From assembly GCF_001278755.1 (NCBI RefSeq), contig NZ_CP012601.1:372001-436000 (forward strand): a DNA stretch of 64,000 nt, given 5' to 3'. Made by a program: the position numbers and the translations under genes. Positions 38,371 to 47,367 of this stretch are shown one piece after another (positions within the stretch are counted from its first letter, which is position 1; the number at the start of each line of letters is the position of its first letter). Origin of the DNA: Bacillus sp. FJAT-22090 (GTDB lineage: Bacteria > Bacillota > Bacilli > Bacillales_A > Planococcaceae). Under the pieces are notes generated by a model that was given only the letters and a program-made list of their open reading frames with translations, did no database searches and was not told the origin of the DNA.

Positions 38371-38398
38371 TTTACAGTATATTCACAATGTATTTACA
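38371..38398. promoter_or_regulatory. Pho-box-like triple repeat (PhoP-binding candidate)
   Basis: TTTACA (38371), TTCACA (38382) and TTTACA (38393) repeat with an exact 11-bp period, the spacing and consensus TT(A/T/C)ACA of PhoP boxes. It lies eight bases past the stop of the ATP-grasp gene and before the terminator at 38451. Confidence 0.6.
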
Positions 38399-38447
38399 AT
38401 CGTCTGCTACATTTAAATAGACCCCTTTTCCAAATGATTTACCTAAA

Positions 38448-38478
38448 AAAGCTAGCCTAGTGCTAGCTTTTTTACTGT
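38448..38478 (+). terminator. Terminator of the phoPR-ligase operon
   Basis: AAAAAGCTAGC and GCTAGCTTTTTT form the stem around CTAGT, followed by the T run. Confidence 0.9.
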
Positions 38479-38670
38479 CTAAATAAGTATTAACATAGCT
38501 ACTAAATAATTTAGAATGCGAGGGTTGTGACCTTATTCATGCCACTCGCATATTTTGAGAATTGTGTAGGGACGTAACGTATAGGGAGAACTACCCTTTT
38601 GTTTATTTATTTTTGAAACCTATTACACTGTTGTTCCGTAAATGAGTTATACATAGAAAGGGGAAAAGAT

Positions 38671-39660
38671 ATGAGCACAAAGAGATTAATTTCTATTATC
38701 CTAGTTTCATTCATTGGAATCATTTTATTATCTGCTATCTTTACGTCTTGGTATACCGTAGATGAATCAGAACAAGCAATCGTTATAACATTTGGTGAAG
38801 CAAGCGACCCTATTACAGAATCAGGTCTAAAATTTAAGATGCCTTGGCCTATTCAAAAAGTTGAAAAGTTATCAAAAGAAACTTTTAGTCTTCAATTTGG
38901 TTATAAGCAGACACCGGATGGAGAGGTAACATCTTTTGATAAAGATACTAAAATGATTACAGGGGATGACAATATCGTACTAACTGATTTAGTCGTTCAA
39001 TGGAAAATCACAGATCCAAAAGCTTATTTATTCAACTCAGAAAGTCCACAAGATCTTTTACATGACGCAACTTCGGCCTCCATTCGTTCCGTTATTGGTA
39101 ACTCTAAAATTGATGATGCTTTAACTTCAGGAAAAGCACAAATTGAGGCGGATACGATAGAATTACTTGGTTCATTAATCGATAAGTATGATATAGGTAT
39201 CACCGTATTAACAGTGAAGCTACAAGATGTGGAGCTTCCAAATGCCGAAGTTCGTTCAGCGTTTACTGCTGTAACAGATGCCGAAGAAACAAAAAACACA
39301 AAGGTGAACCAAGCGGAAAAATATGAAAACCAACAAATGAGTGAAGCTGTCGGGGAAAAGGATGCAATTATTTCCAATGCAAATGGTTATAAAACTGCTC
39401 GTATCGAGCAAGCACTCGGAGATGTGGCATTATTCGATAAGTTATATGCAGAATACCAAAACAACAAAGAGATTACGAAGCAACGACTTGTAATGGAGAC
39501 ATTAGAAGCGGTTCTACCAAATGCAAAAATTTATATTATGAACGATGAAGGCGGTACGATGAAGTACTTACCACTTCAATCGTTAGAGTCAACTAAACAA
39601 ACAACGCCTCCACCAGCAACTGATACGGAAACAAAAACAGAAGAAGGGAGCGGACAATAA
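38671..39660 (+). CDS. hflK: HflK, SPFH-domain membrane protease regulator
   Basis: 329 aa with one N-terminal membrane anchor (residues 6-27) and an SPFH/band-7 domain outside (WYTVDESEQAIVITFGEA...VQKVEKL), then coiled coil and a disordered T/E-rich tail. HflK and HflC form the large ring around FtsH in E. coli. A GAAAGGGGA ribosome-binding site precedes ATG 38671. The 190-bp stretch before it has the hairpin ATGCGAG/CTCGCAT (38516-38544) and no gene. The stop overlaps the hflC start by one base. Confidence 0.92.
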   Translation: MSTKRLISIILVSFIGIILLSAIFTSWYTVDESEQAIVITFGEASDPITESGLKFKMPWPIQKVEKLSKETFSLQFGYKQTPDGEVTSFDKDTKMITGDDNIVLTDLVVQWKITDPKAYLFNSESPQDLLHDATSASIRSVIGNSKIDDALTSGKAQIEADTIELLGSLIDKYDIGITVLTVKLQDVELPNAEVRSAFTAVTDAEETKNTKVNQAEKYENQQMSEAVGEKDAIISNANGYKTARIEQALGDVALFDKLYAEYQNNKEITKQRLVMETLEAVLPNAKIYIMNDEGGTMKYLPLQSLESTKQTTPPPATDTETKTEEGSGQ

Positions 39661-40649
39661 TGGCAGACAATAATAATCCATTTGCAAATTTAGAAGCAAA
39701 ATTTAAAGCGATGGAAAATAAACCAAAGAAAGAAAAAGCGCCAAAGAAAGAAAAGACACCGATAGATTTTAAAAAGCATATGAAATCTTTTATCGCTATT
39801 TTCATCATGTTTGTCGTTTTTGTCATTGCTCTTGCAAATATTTATGTTGTAAAAGAAGGCGAATATAAAGTAATTCGTCAGTTTGGTGAAATAAAAGACG
39901 TAAAAGATACACCAGGATTGCATATGAAAATACCATTTATCCAAAGTGTAACAACTATCCCTAGATATCAAATGAACTATAAACTTTCAGAGGCAGAGAT
40001 CAACACAAAAGATAAGCGCAGAATCATAATAGATAATTACGCTGTATGGCGAGTAGTCAATGCAAAAGAAATGATAACAAGCGCAGGCAGCTTAGTAAAT
40101 GCAGGCTCTCGTATGGAAGAGTTTATCTACTCTGTAGTGCGTTCAGAACTTGGTCAATTAGAGTATAGTGAAATCATCAATGATGAAAATTCATCTCGAG
40201 GCAGCTTAAATGACCGAATCACCACACAGGTGAATGAATTACTTAAAAAAGATAAATATGGTATTGAAGTAGTCGATGTCCGTATTAAACGTACTGATCT
40301 ACCACAAGAAAACGAGCAATCCGTATATAATGAAATGATTTCGGAAAGACAAAGTATCGCACAAAAGTTTTTATCAACTGGAGACGCTGATAAACGCCGT
40401 ATTGAAGCGGAAACAGATCGTGAAGTAAGAGTGATGCTAGCAACTGCAAAAAAAGAAGCGGCAATTATTCAAGCTGAAGGTGAAGCAGAAGCAGCAAAAA
40501 TATACAACCAATCATTCTCAAAAGATCCTGAGTTCTACTCGCTTTATAGAACATTAGAATCCTACAAAAAAACAATTGGGGAAGATACGATGATAATCAT
40601 TCCATCTGATTCTCCTTATGCTAAAATTCTCTCTGGATATTTAGAGTAG
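39660..40649 (+). CDS. hflC: HflC, SPFH-domain membrane protease regulator
   Basis: 329 aa. A charged cytoplasmic N-terminus of about 40 residues rich in Lys and Pro (an extension absent from E. coli HflC), one membrane segment (about 42-63) and the SPFH domain beginning VVKEGEYKVIRQFGEI. Then a long Ala/Glu-rich helix (EAEAAKIYNQSFSKDPEFYSLYR) characteristic of HflC. Translationally coupled to hflK. Terminator after it. Confidence 0.93.
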   Translation: MADNNNPFANLEAKFKAMENKPKKEKAPKKEKTPIDFKKHMKSFIAIFIMFVVFVIALANIYVVKEGEYKVIRQFGEIKDVKDTPGLHMKIPFIQSVTTIPRYQMNYKLSEAEINTKDKRRIIIDNYAVWRVVNAKEMITSAGSLVNAGSRMEEFIYSVVRSELGQLEYSEIINDENSSRGSLNDRITTQVNELLKKDKYGIEVVDVRIKRTDLPQENEQSVYNEMISERQSIAQKFLSTGDADKRRIEAETDREVRVMLATAKKEAAIIQAEGEAEAAKIYNQSFSKDPEFYSLYRTLESYKKTIGEDTMIIIPSDSPYAKILSGYLE

Positions 40650-40656
40650 TATGAAT

Positions 40657-40706
40657 CGTCATTCCCCTTACTCACGTGGTAAGATATAGGGAATGACGGT
40701 TTTATT
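40657..40706 (+). terminator. Terminator after hflKC
   Basis: CGTCATTCCC (40657-40666) / GGGAATGACG (40689-40698) with an inner CTTAC/GTAAG helix, then GTTTTATTT. Confidence 0.9.
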
Positions 40707-40737
40707 TATTTTATTTGAGCAAAACACCTGCTGAATA

Positions 40738-40870
40738 TCGGAGTACTTTGGCAAATGCCGCCATGTCCTACGGCAGAGCCTTGTGACAAACATCTTCATT
40801 GCCTAAAGTATTTGGCGATGTCAGTAGTTTAAGAAAGCTCAAAGCATAATCTAGAATCAAATAAGCCAAG
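40738..40870. other. Non-coding stretch with internal similarity before polA
   Basis: Contains TACTTTGGCAAATGCCGCCATGTCC and, about 70 bp on, AGTATTTGGCGATGTCAG, which look like diverged copies of each other, plus GCCG...CGGC pairs. Likely another dispersed intergenic element. No ORF or promoter is assigned with confidence. Confidence 0.3.
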
Positions 40871-40935
40871 GAGAATTTGATTCACTGTTCAGCTTCAGGC
40901 TGCTCACTTATTACATATTTGAAGGAGTGAACTTA

Positions 40936-43563
40936 ATGTCATCCGAAAAAGTTCTTTTATTAGATGGAAATAGTCTCGCATACCGAGCGTTTTTTGCACT
41001 ACCTTTATTATCGAATGAACATGGAATTCATACAAATGCAGTTTATGGTTTTACATTAATGCTACAAAAAATTATGGAAGAAGAAAATCCGACTCATATG
41101 CTCGTTGCATTTGACGCTGGGAAAACAACTTTCAGACATTCCACTTTTGGAGAATATAAAGGTGGAAGACAAAAAACTCCACCAGAACTTTCCGAGCAAT
41201 TCCCATATGTTCGCAAACTAATTGATGCATATGGAATTAAAAGATATGAGCTTGAAATGTACGAAGCAGATGATATCATCGGTACTCTTTGTAAGCAAGC
41301 GGAAGAGAAGGGACAACAAGTAATTGTTGTTTCAGGAGATAAAGATTTAACTCAACTTGCTACAGAAAATACAACGGTCTATATCACTCGAAAGGGTATT
41401 ACGGATATTGAAAAATATACACCGACGCATGTTAAAGATAAATATGGTTTAACTCCTCTGCAAATCATCGATATGAAAGGTCTGATGGGGGATGCTTCGG
41501 ATAATATACCTGGTGTACCTGGTGTAGGTGAAAAGACTGCAATTAAATTATTAAAAGAGCATGGTTCTGTTGAAAATTTATATCAAGCATTAGATACTGT
41601 AAGCGGTGCGAAGCTGAAAGAAAAACTAATGGCAAACGAAGAACAAGCAAAAATGAGCAAAGTTCTTGCTACTATTGAAACGAACGCCCCTATCGAAGTA
41701 TCGGTAGATGATATAGCGTACAGCGGTGCGAATATGGATGAGGTTACTTCTATATGGAAGGAGTTATCATTTAAAACATTATTAGAAAAATCAGAGCATG
41801 TTACGGAAGAACAAACGGCTTCGGAAGTGACTTTTGAGATTTTAGATGAAATAAATGCTTCTATTCTAAAAGATAAAATGGCCATTCATCTAGAAATGTT
41901 TAATGAGCAATACCATACAAGTGAGTTGCTAGGCATTGCTCTTTATGATGGAGAACAATCGTATTTTGTTTCTGGATCTGTCGCGTTTGAATCGGCAGTT
42001 TTTTGTAAATGGTTGGAGGATGAATCGAGGATAAAATATTTAGTAGATTCAAAAGCTACACAAGCTGTTAGTCGCAAACATAATGTAAGCTTACTTGGAG
42101 CAGATTTTGATTTAGTTCTTGCCGCGTATATTGTTAATCCCTCTATTTCTTCTGATGATGTATCAACAATGGCCAAAGAATTTGGCAATTATGATGTGCT
42201 CACAGATGAAAATGTATATGGAAAAGGAGCAAAGAAAGCTACTCCTCCATTGGACAAGCTTGCAGAACATGCAATTAGAAAGGCTCAGGCTGTATGGAAG
42301 CTAAAGCCTATATTAGAAAAGAAGTTAGAAGAAAATGAGCAGTATGCTTTGTATAAAGATATTGAATTGCCGCTAGCATCGATATTAGGAACCATGGAAT
42401 CGGATGGTGTAAAAGTTGATGTTGATGTTTTAAAAGAAATGGGAATCGATTTGAATCAAAAACTTCGAGCGATCGAAAAAGAAATTTACGCTTTAGCTGG
42501 ACAAGAGTTTAATATTAATTCCCCGAAACAATTGGGCGTTATCTTATTTGAAAAAATAGGGTTAACACCTTTAAAGAAAACTAAAACAGGATATTCAACT
42601 GCAGCTGATGTACTTGAGAAGCTAGAAGGTGAACATGAGATTATTTCCCATATTCTAAACTACCGTCAATTAGGGAAGCTTCAGTCTACCTATATTGAGG
42701 GATTGACAAAAGAAATACACGGGGAAGATCAGAAAATTCATACACGATACCAACAAGCATTAACTTCCACAGGACGTTTAAGCTCGATAAATCCAAATCT
42801 ACAGAATATCCCTATACGATTAGAAGAAGGAAGAAAGATTAGAAAAGCATTTGTTCCTTCCCAACCAGATTGGATTATGTTCGCAGCAGATTATTCCCAA
42901 ATAGAACTTCGAGTACTTGCTCATATGTGTGAAGATGAAAAATTAGTGGATGCATTTAATCATGATCTGGATATCCACACAAAAACTGCGATGGATGTTT
43001 TCCATGTAGGAATAGATGAAGTCACATCAGATATGCGTCGTGCTGCTAAAGCGGTTAATTTTGGAATTGTATATGGCATCAGCGATTATGGTTTATCACA
43101 AAGTTTAAATATTACGCGAAAAGAAGCTGCTACTTTTATAGACCAATACTTAAACAGCTTCCCAGGGGTAAAAGATTATATGGATGATATTGTACGCGAA
43201 GCAAAACAAACTGGTTATGTGACGACAATTCTAAAGCGAAGAAGATACTTACCGGATATCACAAGTTCTAATTTCAACCTTCGCAGTTTTGCAGAGAGAA
43301 CTGCTATGAATACACCGATCCAAGGAAGTGCGGCAGATATTATTAAAAAAGCAATGATTGATATGGCTAAACGCCTGAAGGATGAAAATCTGCAAACGAA
43401 AATGTTATTGCAAGTACACGATGAACTTATTTTTGAAGCACCTAAAGAAGAAATCGCTATACTTGAAAAAATTGTACCTGAAGTAATGGAAGGAGCAATC
43501 AAGTTGATTGTTCCATTAAAAGTAGAATATGCTTATGGCTCATCTTGGTACGATACGAAGTAA
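40936..43563 (+). CDS. polA: DNA polymerase I
   Basis: Gap filling, Okazaki-fragment processing and repair. 875 aa: 5'-3' exonuclease domain (1-290, LLLDGNSLAYRAFFAL, MYEADDIIG, VSGDKDLTQL), a 3'-5' exonuclease-like domain (about 300-465) that lacks the D-x-E metal motif (it reads HLEMFNE), and the polymerase with motif A DYSQIELRVLAH, motif B RRAAKAVNFGIVYGISDYG and motif C QVHDELIFE. So no proofreading is expected, as in other Bacillales. AAGGAGTG with ATG 40936 is better spaced than the GTG at 40927. Confidence 0.97.
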   Translation: MSSEKVLLLDGNSLAYRAFFALPLLSNEHGIHTNAVYGFTLMLQKIMEEENPTHMLVAFDAGKTTFRHSTFGEYKGGRQKTPPELSEQFPYVRKLIDAYGIKRYELEMYEADDIIGTLCKQAEEKGQQVIVVSGDKDLTQLATENTTVYITRKGITDIEKYTPTHVKDKYGLTPLQIIDMKGLMGDASDNIPGVPGVGEKTAIKLLKEHGSVENLYQALDTVSGAKLKEKLMANEEQAKMSKVLATIETNAPIEVSVDDIAYSGANMDEVTSIWKELSFKTLLEKSEHVTEEQTASEVTFEILDEINASILKDKMAIHLEMFNEQYHTSELLGIALYDGEQSYFVSGSVAFESAVFCKWLEDESRIKYLVDSKATQAVSRKHNVSLLGADFDLVLAAYIVNPSISSDDVSTMAKEFGNYDVLTDENVYGKGAKKATPPLDKLAEHAIRKAQAVWKLKPILEKKLEENEQYALYKDIELPLASILGTMESDGVKVDVDVLKEMGIDLNQKLRAIEKEIYALAGQEFNINSPKQLGVILFEKIGLTPLKKTKTGYSTAADVLEKLEGEHEIISHILNYRQLGKLQSTYIEGLTKEIHGEDQKIHTRYQQALTSTGRLSSINPNLQNIPIRLEEGRKIRKAFVPSQPDWIMFAADYSQIELRVLAHMCEDEKLVDAFNHDLDIHTKTAMDVFHVGIDEVTSDMRRAAKAVNFGIVYGISDYGLSQSLNITRKEAATFIDQYLNSFPGVKDYMDDIVREAKQTGYVTTILKRRRYLPDITSSNFNLRSFAERTAMNTPIQGSAADIIKKAMIDMAKRLKDENLQTKMLLQVHDELIFEAPKEEIAILEKIVPEVMEGAIKLIVPLKVEYAYGSSWYDTK

Positions 43564-43574
43564 GGAGTTTTGAA

Positions 43575-44447
43575 ATGCCAGAATTACCAGAAGTAGAAGG
43601 ACTTGTACGTTCACTTAAGCCAATTGTTACTGGCAAAACAATTGAATCGGTAAAAGTTTCACAAACTATTATTGATTCTAAAGCAAATGGAAAAGAAGCT
43701 ATCTTGAAAGGGTTAGATGTAGAATCCTTTCGAGAAGCTCTGCCTCATATGAAGATAGAGCGAATTGATAGACGTTCAAAATATATTTATTTTCATCTAC
43801 AAAAAGATGGGACTCCATATTTACTCGTTTCTCATCTTGGTATGTCTGGGGCTTGGTTTTATGTAAAGGGCTTACATGAAATTTTGGAGGATAAATTCAA
43901 ACGGCATATACATGTCATCCTGCATTTTAGTGAGGGTGACATGCTTGTATATGCAGATATTCGTCGCTTTGGAGAACTTCGATTTTTAAATAGCGTTGAA
44001 GATTATCCTCCTTTATTATTAATGGCACCTGAGCCTTTTGATCAAAACGCTTTAGATCATTACTTAGAAATGAGCATATTACCAAAGTATGAAAATAAAC
44101 CGATAAAAGAATTTATAATGGATGGTCATGTTGTTTCTGGGTGTGGAAATATATACGCTACAGAAGCATTATTTCGTATGCGAATTCATCCTGGGCGTAA
44201 AGTAAAAAGAATTAGTAAAGAGCGTAAGATACAATTATTTAATGAAATCGTCATCGTTCTTTTAGATAGCATTGAAAATGGGGGCAGCAGCATTTCTGAC
44301 TATCGTCAGATTAATGGAGAGTCAGGTAAAATGCAGAATCGGTTGCAAATGTATGCGAAAAAGACTTGTCCAATATGTAATGCAAAAACTCTACAGAAAA
44401 CGATTGGCGGAAGAACTTCTACTTATTGTGGAAAATGTCAGAAATAA
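43575..44447 (+). CDS. mutM: Formamidopyrimidine-DNA glycosylase
   Basis: Removes 8-oxoguanine and FapyG. 290 aa starting MPELPEVEG, where Pro2 (after Met removal, the Schiff-base nucleophile) and Glu3 are catalytic. The H2TH region and a C-terminal four-Cys zinc finger (CPICNAKTLQKTIGGRTS, CGKC) are intact. AAGGAG precedes ATG 43575, so the frame from 43545 is over-extended. Follows polA by 11 bp and precedes coaE by 12 bp: a repair/CoA operon. Confidence 0.97.
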   Translation: MPELPEVEGLVRSLKPIVTGKTIESVKVSQTIIDSKANGKEAILKGLDVESFREALPHMKIERIDRRSKYIYFHLQKDGTPYLLVSHLGMSGAWFYVKGLHEILEDKFKRHIHVILHFSEGDMLVYADIRRFGELRFLNSVEDYPPLLLMAPEPFDQNALDHYLEMSILPKYENKPIKEFIMDGHVVSGCGNIYATEALFRMRIHPGRKVKRISKERKIQLFNEIVIVLLDSIENGGSSISDYRQINGESGKMQNRLQMYAKKTCPICNAKTLQKTIGGRTSTYCGKCQK

Positions 44448-44459
44448 GGGAGGAAGCAA

Positions 44460-45050
44460 ATGATTATTGGGCTGACTGGTAGTATTGCTAGCGGAAAAAG
44501 TACCGTTTCCAACATGTTGAAAGAATTAGGTTATCCTATTGTTGATGCTGACTTAGTTGCTAGGGTTGTAGTTGAAAAGGGAACGATGACGCTAGAAACG
44601 ATCAAAGTAGCATTTGGAGAAGAAGTTTTATCAGAAGATGGAACGCTGAATCGAGAAAAATTAGGTACTATCATTTTTTCATCACCACAAAAAAGAAAGC
44701 AATTAAATGATATTATGCATCCGGCTATCCGTGAAGAAATGCTTCGACAAAAAAATGTTTTACTGGAAGAAGGTTTTGACACAATTGTCATGGATATCCC
44801 CTTATTATTTGAAAGTAAGCTGCAGTCCTATGTAGATAAAATTTTAGTTGTAACTGTAACAGAAGAAACGCAGTTGAAGAGACTAATGGCTCGTAATAAT
44901 TACTCTTTAGAAGAAGCTAAAGCAAGAATTCAATCACAGTTACCACTATCGATTAAAGAACAAGGTGCAGATGCTGTCATCTATAACAATGGAACAATAG
45001 AATATACTAAAGAGCAATTACTCAAAATATTGTCAATTTGGAAAGACTAG
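44460..45050 (+). CDS. coaE: Dephospho-CoA kinase
   Basis: Last step of coenzyme A synthesis. 196 aa with the P-loop GLTGSIASGKSTVS (residues 4-17), the lid and the substrate region DIPLLFESKL. GGGAGG precedes ATG 44460. B. subtilis has ytaF between mutM and coaE; it is missing here. Confidence 0.96.
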   Translation: MIIGLTGSIASGKSTVSNMLKELGYPIVDADLVARVVVEKGTMTLETIKVAFGEEVLSEDGTLNREKLGTIIFSSPQKRKQLNDIMHPAIREEMLRQKNVLLEEGFDTIVMDIPLLFESKLQSYVDKILVVTVTEETQLKRLMARNNYSLEEAKARIQSQLPLSIKEQGADAVIYNNGTIEYTKEQLLKILSIWKD

Positions 45051-45108
45051 TAGTCGGAAAATAAAAAATATTGCGGGTTTCTTTTGCAAGGCTACACAAT
45101 TGTGAAAA

Positions 45109-45119
45109 TGTGTTATACT
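45109..45119. promoter_or_regulatory. CcpN-type operator overlapping the gapB extended -10 promoter
   Basis: TGTGTTATACT fits the CcpN consensus TRTGHYATAYW at every position. The same bases form an extended -10 promoter element (TG-T-TATACT, TATACT at 45114-45119). In B. subtilis CcpN represses gapB during glycolysis. Confidence 0.65.
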
Positions 45120-45171
45120 AATTCATGGTTATAAAATAAAAAGTATCACATAGTTACAGGAGGATTTTTTT

Positions 45172-46176
45172 ATGACAGCTTCAATCGCAATAAACGGATT
45201 TGGACGTATTGGTAGAATGGTGTTCCGCCAAGCAATTGTACAAGAAGACATTAATGTTGTCGCAATTAATGTGAGATACCCATTAGAAACTTTAGCGCAT
45301 TTAATTAAATATGATTCTACTCATGGAACCTTCGAGGGAGAAATAAGTATTGATAATGATGCACTAATAGTTAATGGAAAGCGAGTTCAAATCGTAAATG
45401 ATCGTGATCCAGCTAACTTACCTTGGGGTAAATTAAATGTTGATATTGTGATTGAATCAACTGGAAAATTTAATGACGGGGAAAAAGCTGCCGCTCACTT
45501 AGAAGCTGGAGCAAAAAAAGTTATTATTACAGCACCTGCCAAAAATGAAGATGTGACGATTGTTATCGGTGTAAATGATGACAAATTAGATGTAGCTAAA
45601 CATAATATTATTTCGAATGCTAGTTGTACAACAAATTGCCTGGCACCGGTAGCGAAAGTATTAAATGATACATTTGGAATCGAAAATGGTTTAATGACTA
45701 CTGTACATTCTTATACAAATGATCAAAACAATTTAGATAATCCTCATAAAGATTTACGACGTGCACGTGCTTGTGCACAATCCATCATACCTACTTCTAC
45801 TGGAGCAGCAAAAGCGCTTACTATCGTGCTTCCAGAATTAGAAGGGAAAATGCATGGAATGGCTTTGCGTGTACCAACGCCAAACGTTTCTTTAGTAGAT
45901 TTAGTAGTAGATTTACAGAAAGATGTTACTGCAGAGGAAGTAAATGCTGCATTTGTAAAAGCATCTGAAGGATCAATGAAAGGTATTCTAGGAGTAACAA
46001 TGGAACCTTTAGTTTCAATTGATTTTAATACAACAACAAATTCAACAACTATTGATGGTTTAACAACAATGGTAATTGGAAATCGTAAAGTAAAAGTACT
46101 TGCTTGGTATGATAACGAGTGGGGCTATTCGGCACGTGTTGTTGATTTAACAAAAAAAGTTGCTTCATCTCTTTAA
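45172..46176 (+). CDS. gapB: Glyceraldehyde-3-phosphate dehydrogenase, gluconeogenic (NADP-type)
   Basis: 334 aa. Rossmann loop INGFGRIGRMVF, catalytic Cys152 in SNASCTTNC, phosphate-site residues in PTSTGAAKAL. After beta-strand two the sequence is AINVRYPLETLAHL, without the Asp that NAD-specific GapA uses to bind the ribose, as in the NADP-preferring GapB of B. subtilis. It works in the gluconeogenic direction. The CcpN-type operator fits that role. AGGAGG precedes ATG 45172. Confidence 0.95.
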   Translation: MTASIAINGFGRIGRMVFRQAIVQEDINVVAINVRYPLETLAHLIKYDSTHGTFEGEISIDNDALIVNGKRVQIVNDRDPANLPWGKLNVDIVIESTGKFNDGEKAAAHLEAGAKKVIITAPAKNEDVTIVIGVNDDKLDVAKHNIISNASCTTNCLAPVAKVLNDTFGIENGLMTTVHSYTNDQNNLDNPHKDLRRARACAQSIIPTSTGAAKALTIVLPELEGKMHGMALRVPTPNVSLVDLVVDLQKDVTAEEVNAAFVKASEGSMKGILGVTMEPLVSIDFNTTTNSTTIDGLTTMVIGNRKVKVLAWYDNEWGYSARVVDLTKKVASSL

Positions 46177-46182
46177 TCTCTT

Positions 46183-46219
46183 TCCTCTTTCAAAGTTTTT
46201 TGAAAGAGGATTTTTTTTT
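46183..46219 (+). terminator. Terminator after gapB
   Basis: TCCTCTTTCAAA / TTTGAAAGAGGA stem and nine T residues. Confidence 0.92.
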
Positions 46220-46220
46220 C

Positions 46221-46249
46221 TTGCTAATTTGAATAAAACATCCTATAAT
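46221..46249 (+). promoter_or_regulatory. speD promoter
   Basis: TTGCTA (46221-46226), 17-bp spacer, TATAAT (46244-46249), right after the gapB terminator. Confidence 0.75.
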
Positions 46250-46274
46250 GAGAATCGTGTACTTCACGTGCACC

Positions 46275-46326
46275 GACTACTTAAAGGGTTAGGACCTCTT
46301 AGGACTAACTTTCCCCCGTGGTAGTC
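46275..46326 (+). ncRNA. Structured 5' leader of speD (unclassified)
   Basis: GACTAC (46275-46280) can close with GTAGTC (46321-46326). Inside, GTTAG-GA-CCT-CTT-AGG-A-CTAAC makes a second hairpin. The leader is about 120 nt and ends in the speD ribosome-binding site. I do not recognise a named RNA family. It could be a polyamine- or SAM-responsive control element; that is speculation from structure and position. Confidence 0.4.
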
Positions 46327-46375
46327 AACTTTGAAAATTTTTAAAACTAAATTTTATCAAAGGGGGAAACGGACA

Positions 46376-46759
46376 TTGGAAACAATGGGACGTCACATTA
46401 TTGCAGAACTATGGGAGTGCGATTTCGACAAACTTAACGATATGCCATTTATTGAGCAAACATTTGTTGATGCAGCACTTAAGTCTGGTGCGGAAATCAG
46501 AGAAGTTGCATTTCACAAATTTGCGCCACAAGGTGTAAGTGGAGTCGTTATTATTTCCGAATCACATCTAACTATTCACAGCTTTCCAGAGCATGGTTAT
46601 GCGAGCATTGATGTGTATACATGTGGTGATTTAGATCCATCGATTGCAGCTAACTATATTGCAGATGCTCTTAATGCTGGAATACGCGAAACGATTGAAA
46701 TGCCCCGTGGAATGGGTCCAGTAAATGTACCTAAGCCACGTTTGACAGTTCAAGCATAA
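46376..46759 (+). CDS. speD: S-adenosylmethionine decarboxylase proenzyme
   Basis: Makes decarboxylated SAM for spermidine synthesis. 127 aa of the short bacterial class. Autocleavage at Glu62-Ser63 in [16 protein letters not shown] generates the pyruvoyl group. A frame is open from 46331, but the family begins [13 protein letters not shown], coded from TTG 46376 with AAAGGGGG nine bases upstream. Gene order gapB-speD-nrdR is conserved. Confidence 0.95.
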   Translation: METMGRHIIAELWECDFDKLNDMPFIEQTFVDAALKSGAEIREVAFHKFAPQGVSGVVIISESHLTIHSFPEHGYASIDVYTCGDLDPSIAANYIADALNAGIRETIEMPRGMGPVNVPKPRLTVQA

Positions 46760-46782
46760 TAGACTTTAGGCTAAATGAGTTA

Positions 46783-46810
46783 GCAGAGGAAGAGATTCCT
46801 CTGCTTTTTC
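46783..46810 (+). terminator. Terminator after speD
   Basis: Perfect 9-bp stem GCAGAGGAA / TTCCTCTGC with a GAGA loop and five T residues. Confidence 0.9.
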
Positions 46811-46876
46811 GATTTTAGGGAAGAATATTGTTATAATAGATACATAAATTTTCGTAACTAATTAGGAGAGATCAAT

Positions 46877-47341
46877 ATGAGATGTCCAGCTTGTCAGTTT
46901 AATGGCACGAAAGTTGTCGATTCTCGTCCTGTAGATGACAATAAAGCCATTAGACGAAGAAGAGAATGTGAAGACTGTGGATTCCGTTTTACTACATTTG
47001 AAAAAGTAGAAGAAACTCCACTAATTGTAGTGAAAAAAGATGGTTCGCGTGAAGAGTTTAGTCGCGAAAAAGTATTGCGTGGATTAATTCGTGCTTGTGA
47101 AAAAAGACCAGTAGCATTAGATCAGTTAGAAGAAATTGTGTTTTCGATTGAAAAAGAATTAAGAAGAACAGGAAATTCTGAAGTAAAATCAGAAGCAGTT
47201 GGAGAAAAAGTAATGGACAAACTCTCAGAGGTTGACGAAGTTGCTTATGTTCGATTTGCTTCGGTTTATCGTCAGTTTAAAGATTTAAATGTTTTTATAG
47301 ATGAACTCAAAGAAATTCTAAAGAAAAATCCGTCATTATAG
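46877..47341 (+). CDS. nrdR: NrdR, ribonucleotide reductase repressor
   Basis: 154 aa. An N-terminal zinc ribbon (Cys3, Cys6, Cys31, Cys34) is followed by an ATP-cone (about 49-139) that senses ATP/dATP. It represses nrd genes through NrdR boxes; none is in this window. An extended -10 promoter (TG-T-TATAAT, 46829-46837) is upstream. It is followed 26 bp later by dnaB on the same strand. Confidence 0.96.
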   Translation: MRCPACQFNGTKVVDSRPVDDNKAIRRRRECEDCGFRFTTFEKVEETPLIVVKKDGSREEFSREKVLRGLIRACEKRPVALDQLEEIVFSIEKELRRTGNSEVKSEAVGEKVMDKLSEVDEVAYVRFASVYRQFKDLNVFIDELKEILKKNPSL

Positions 47342-47367
47342 GAAACAACAAGAGAGAGTAGGTAGGA

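Noticed and set aside
41583-41885. Minus-strand open frames within polA and other long genes
   Set aside because: They are shadows of the real gene in a high-coding-density region, without ribosome-binding sites or recognisable products.
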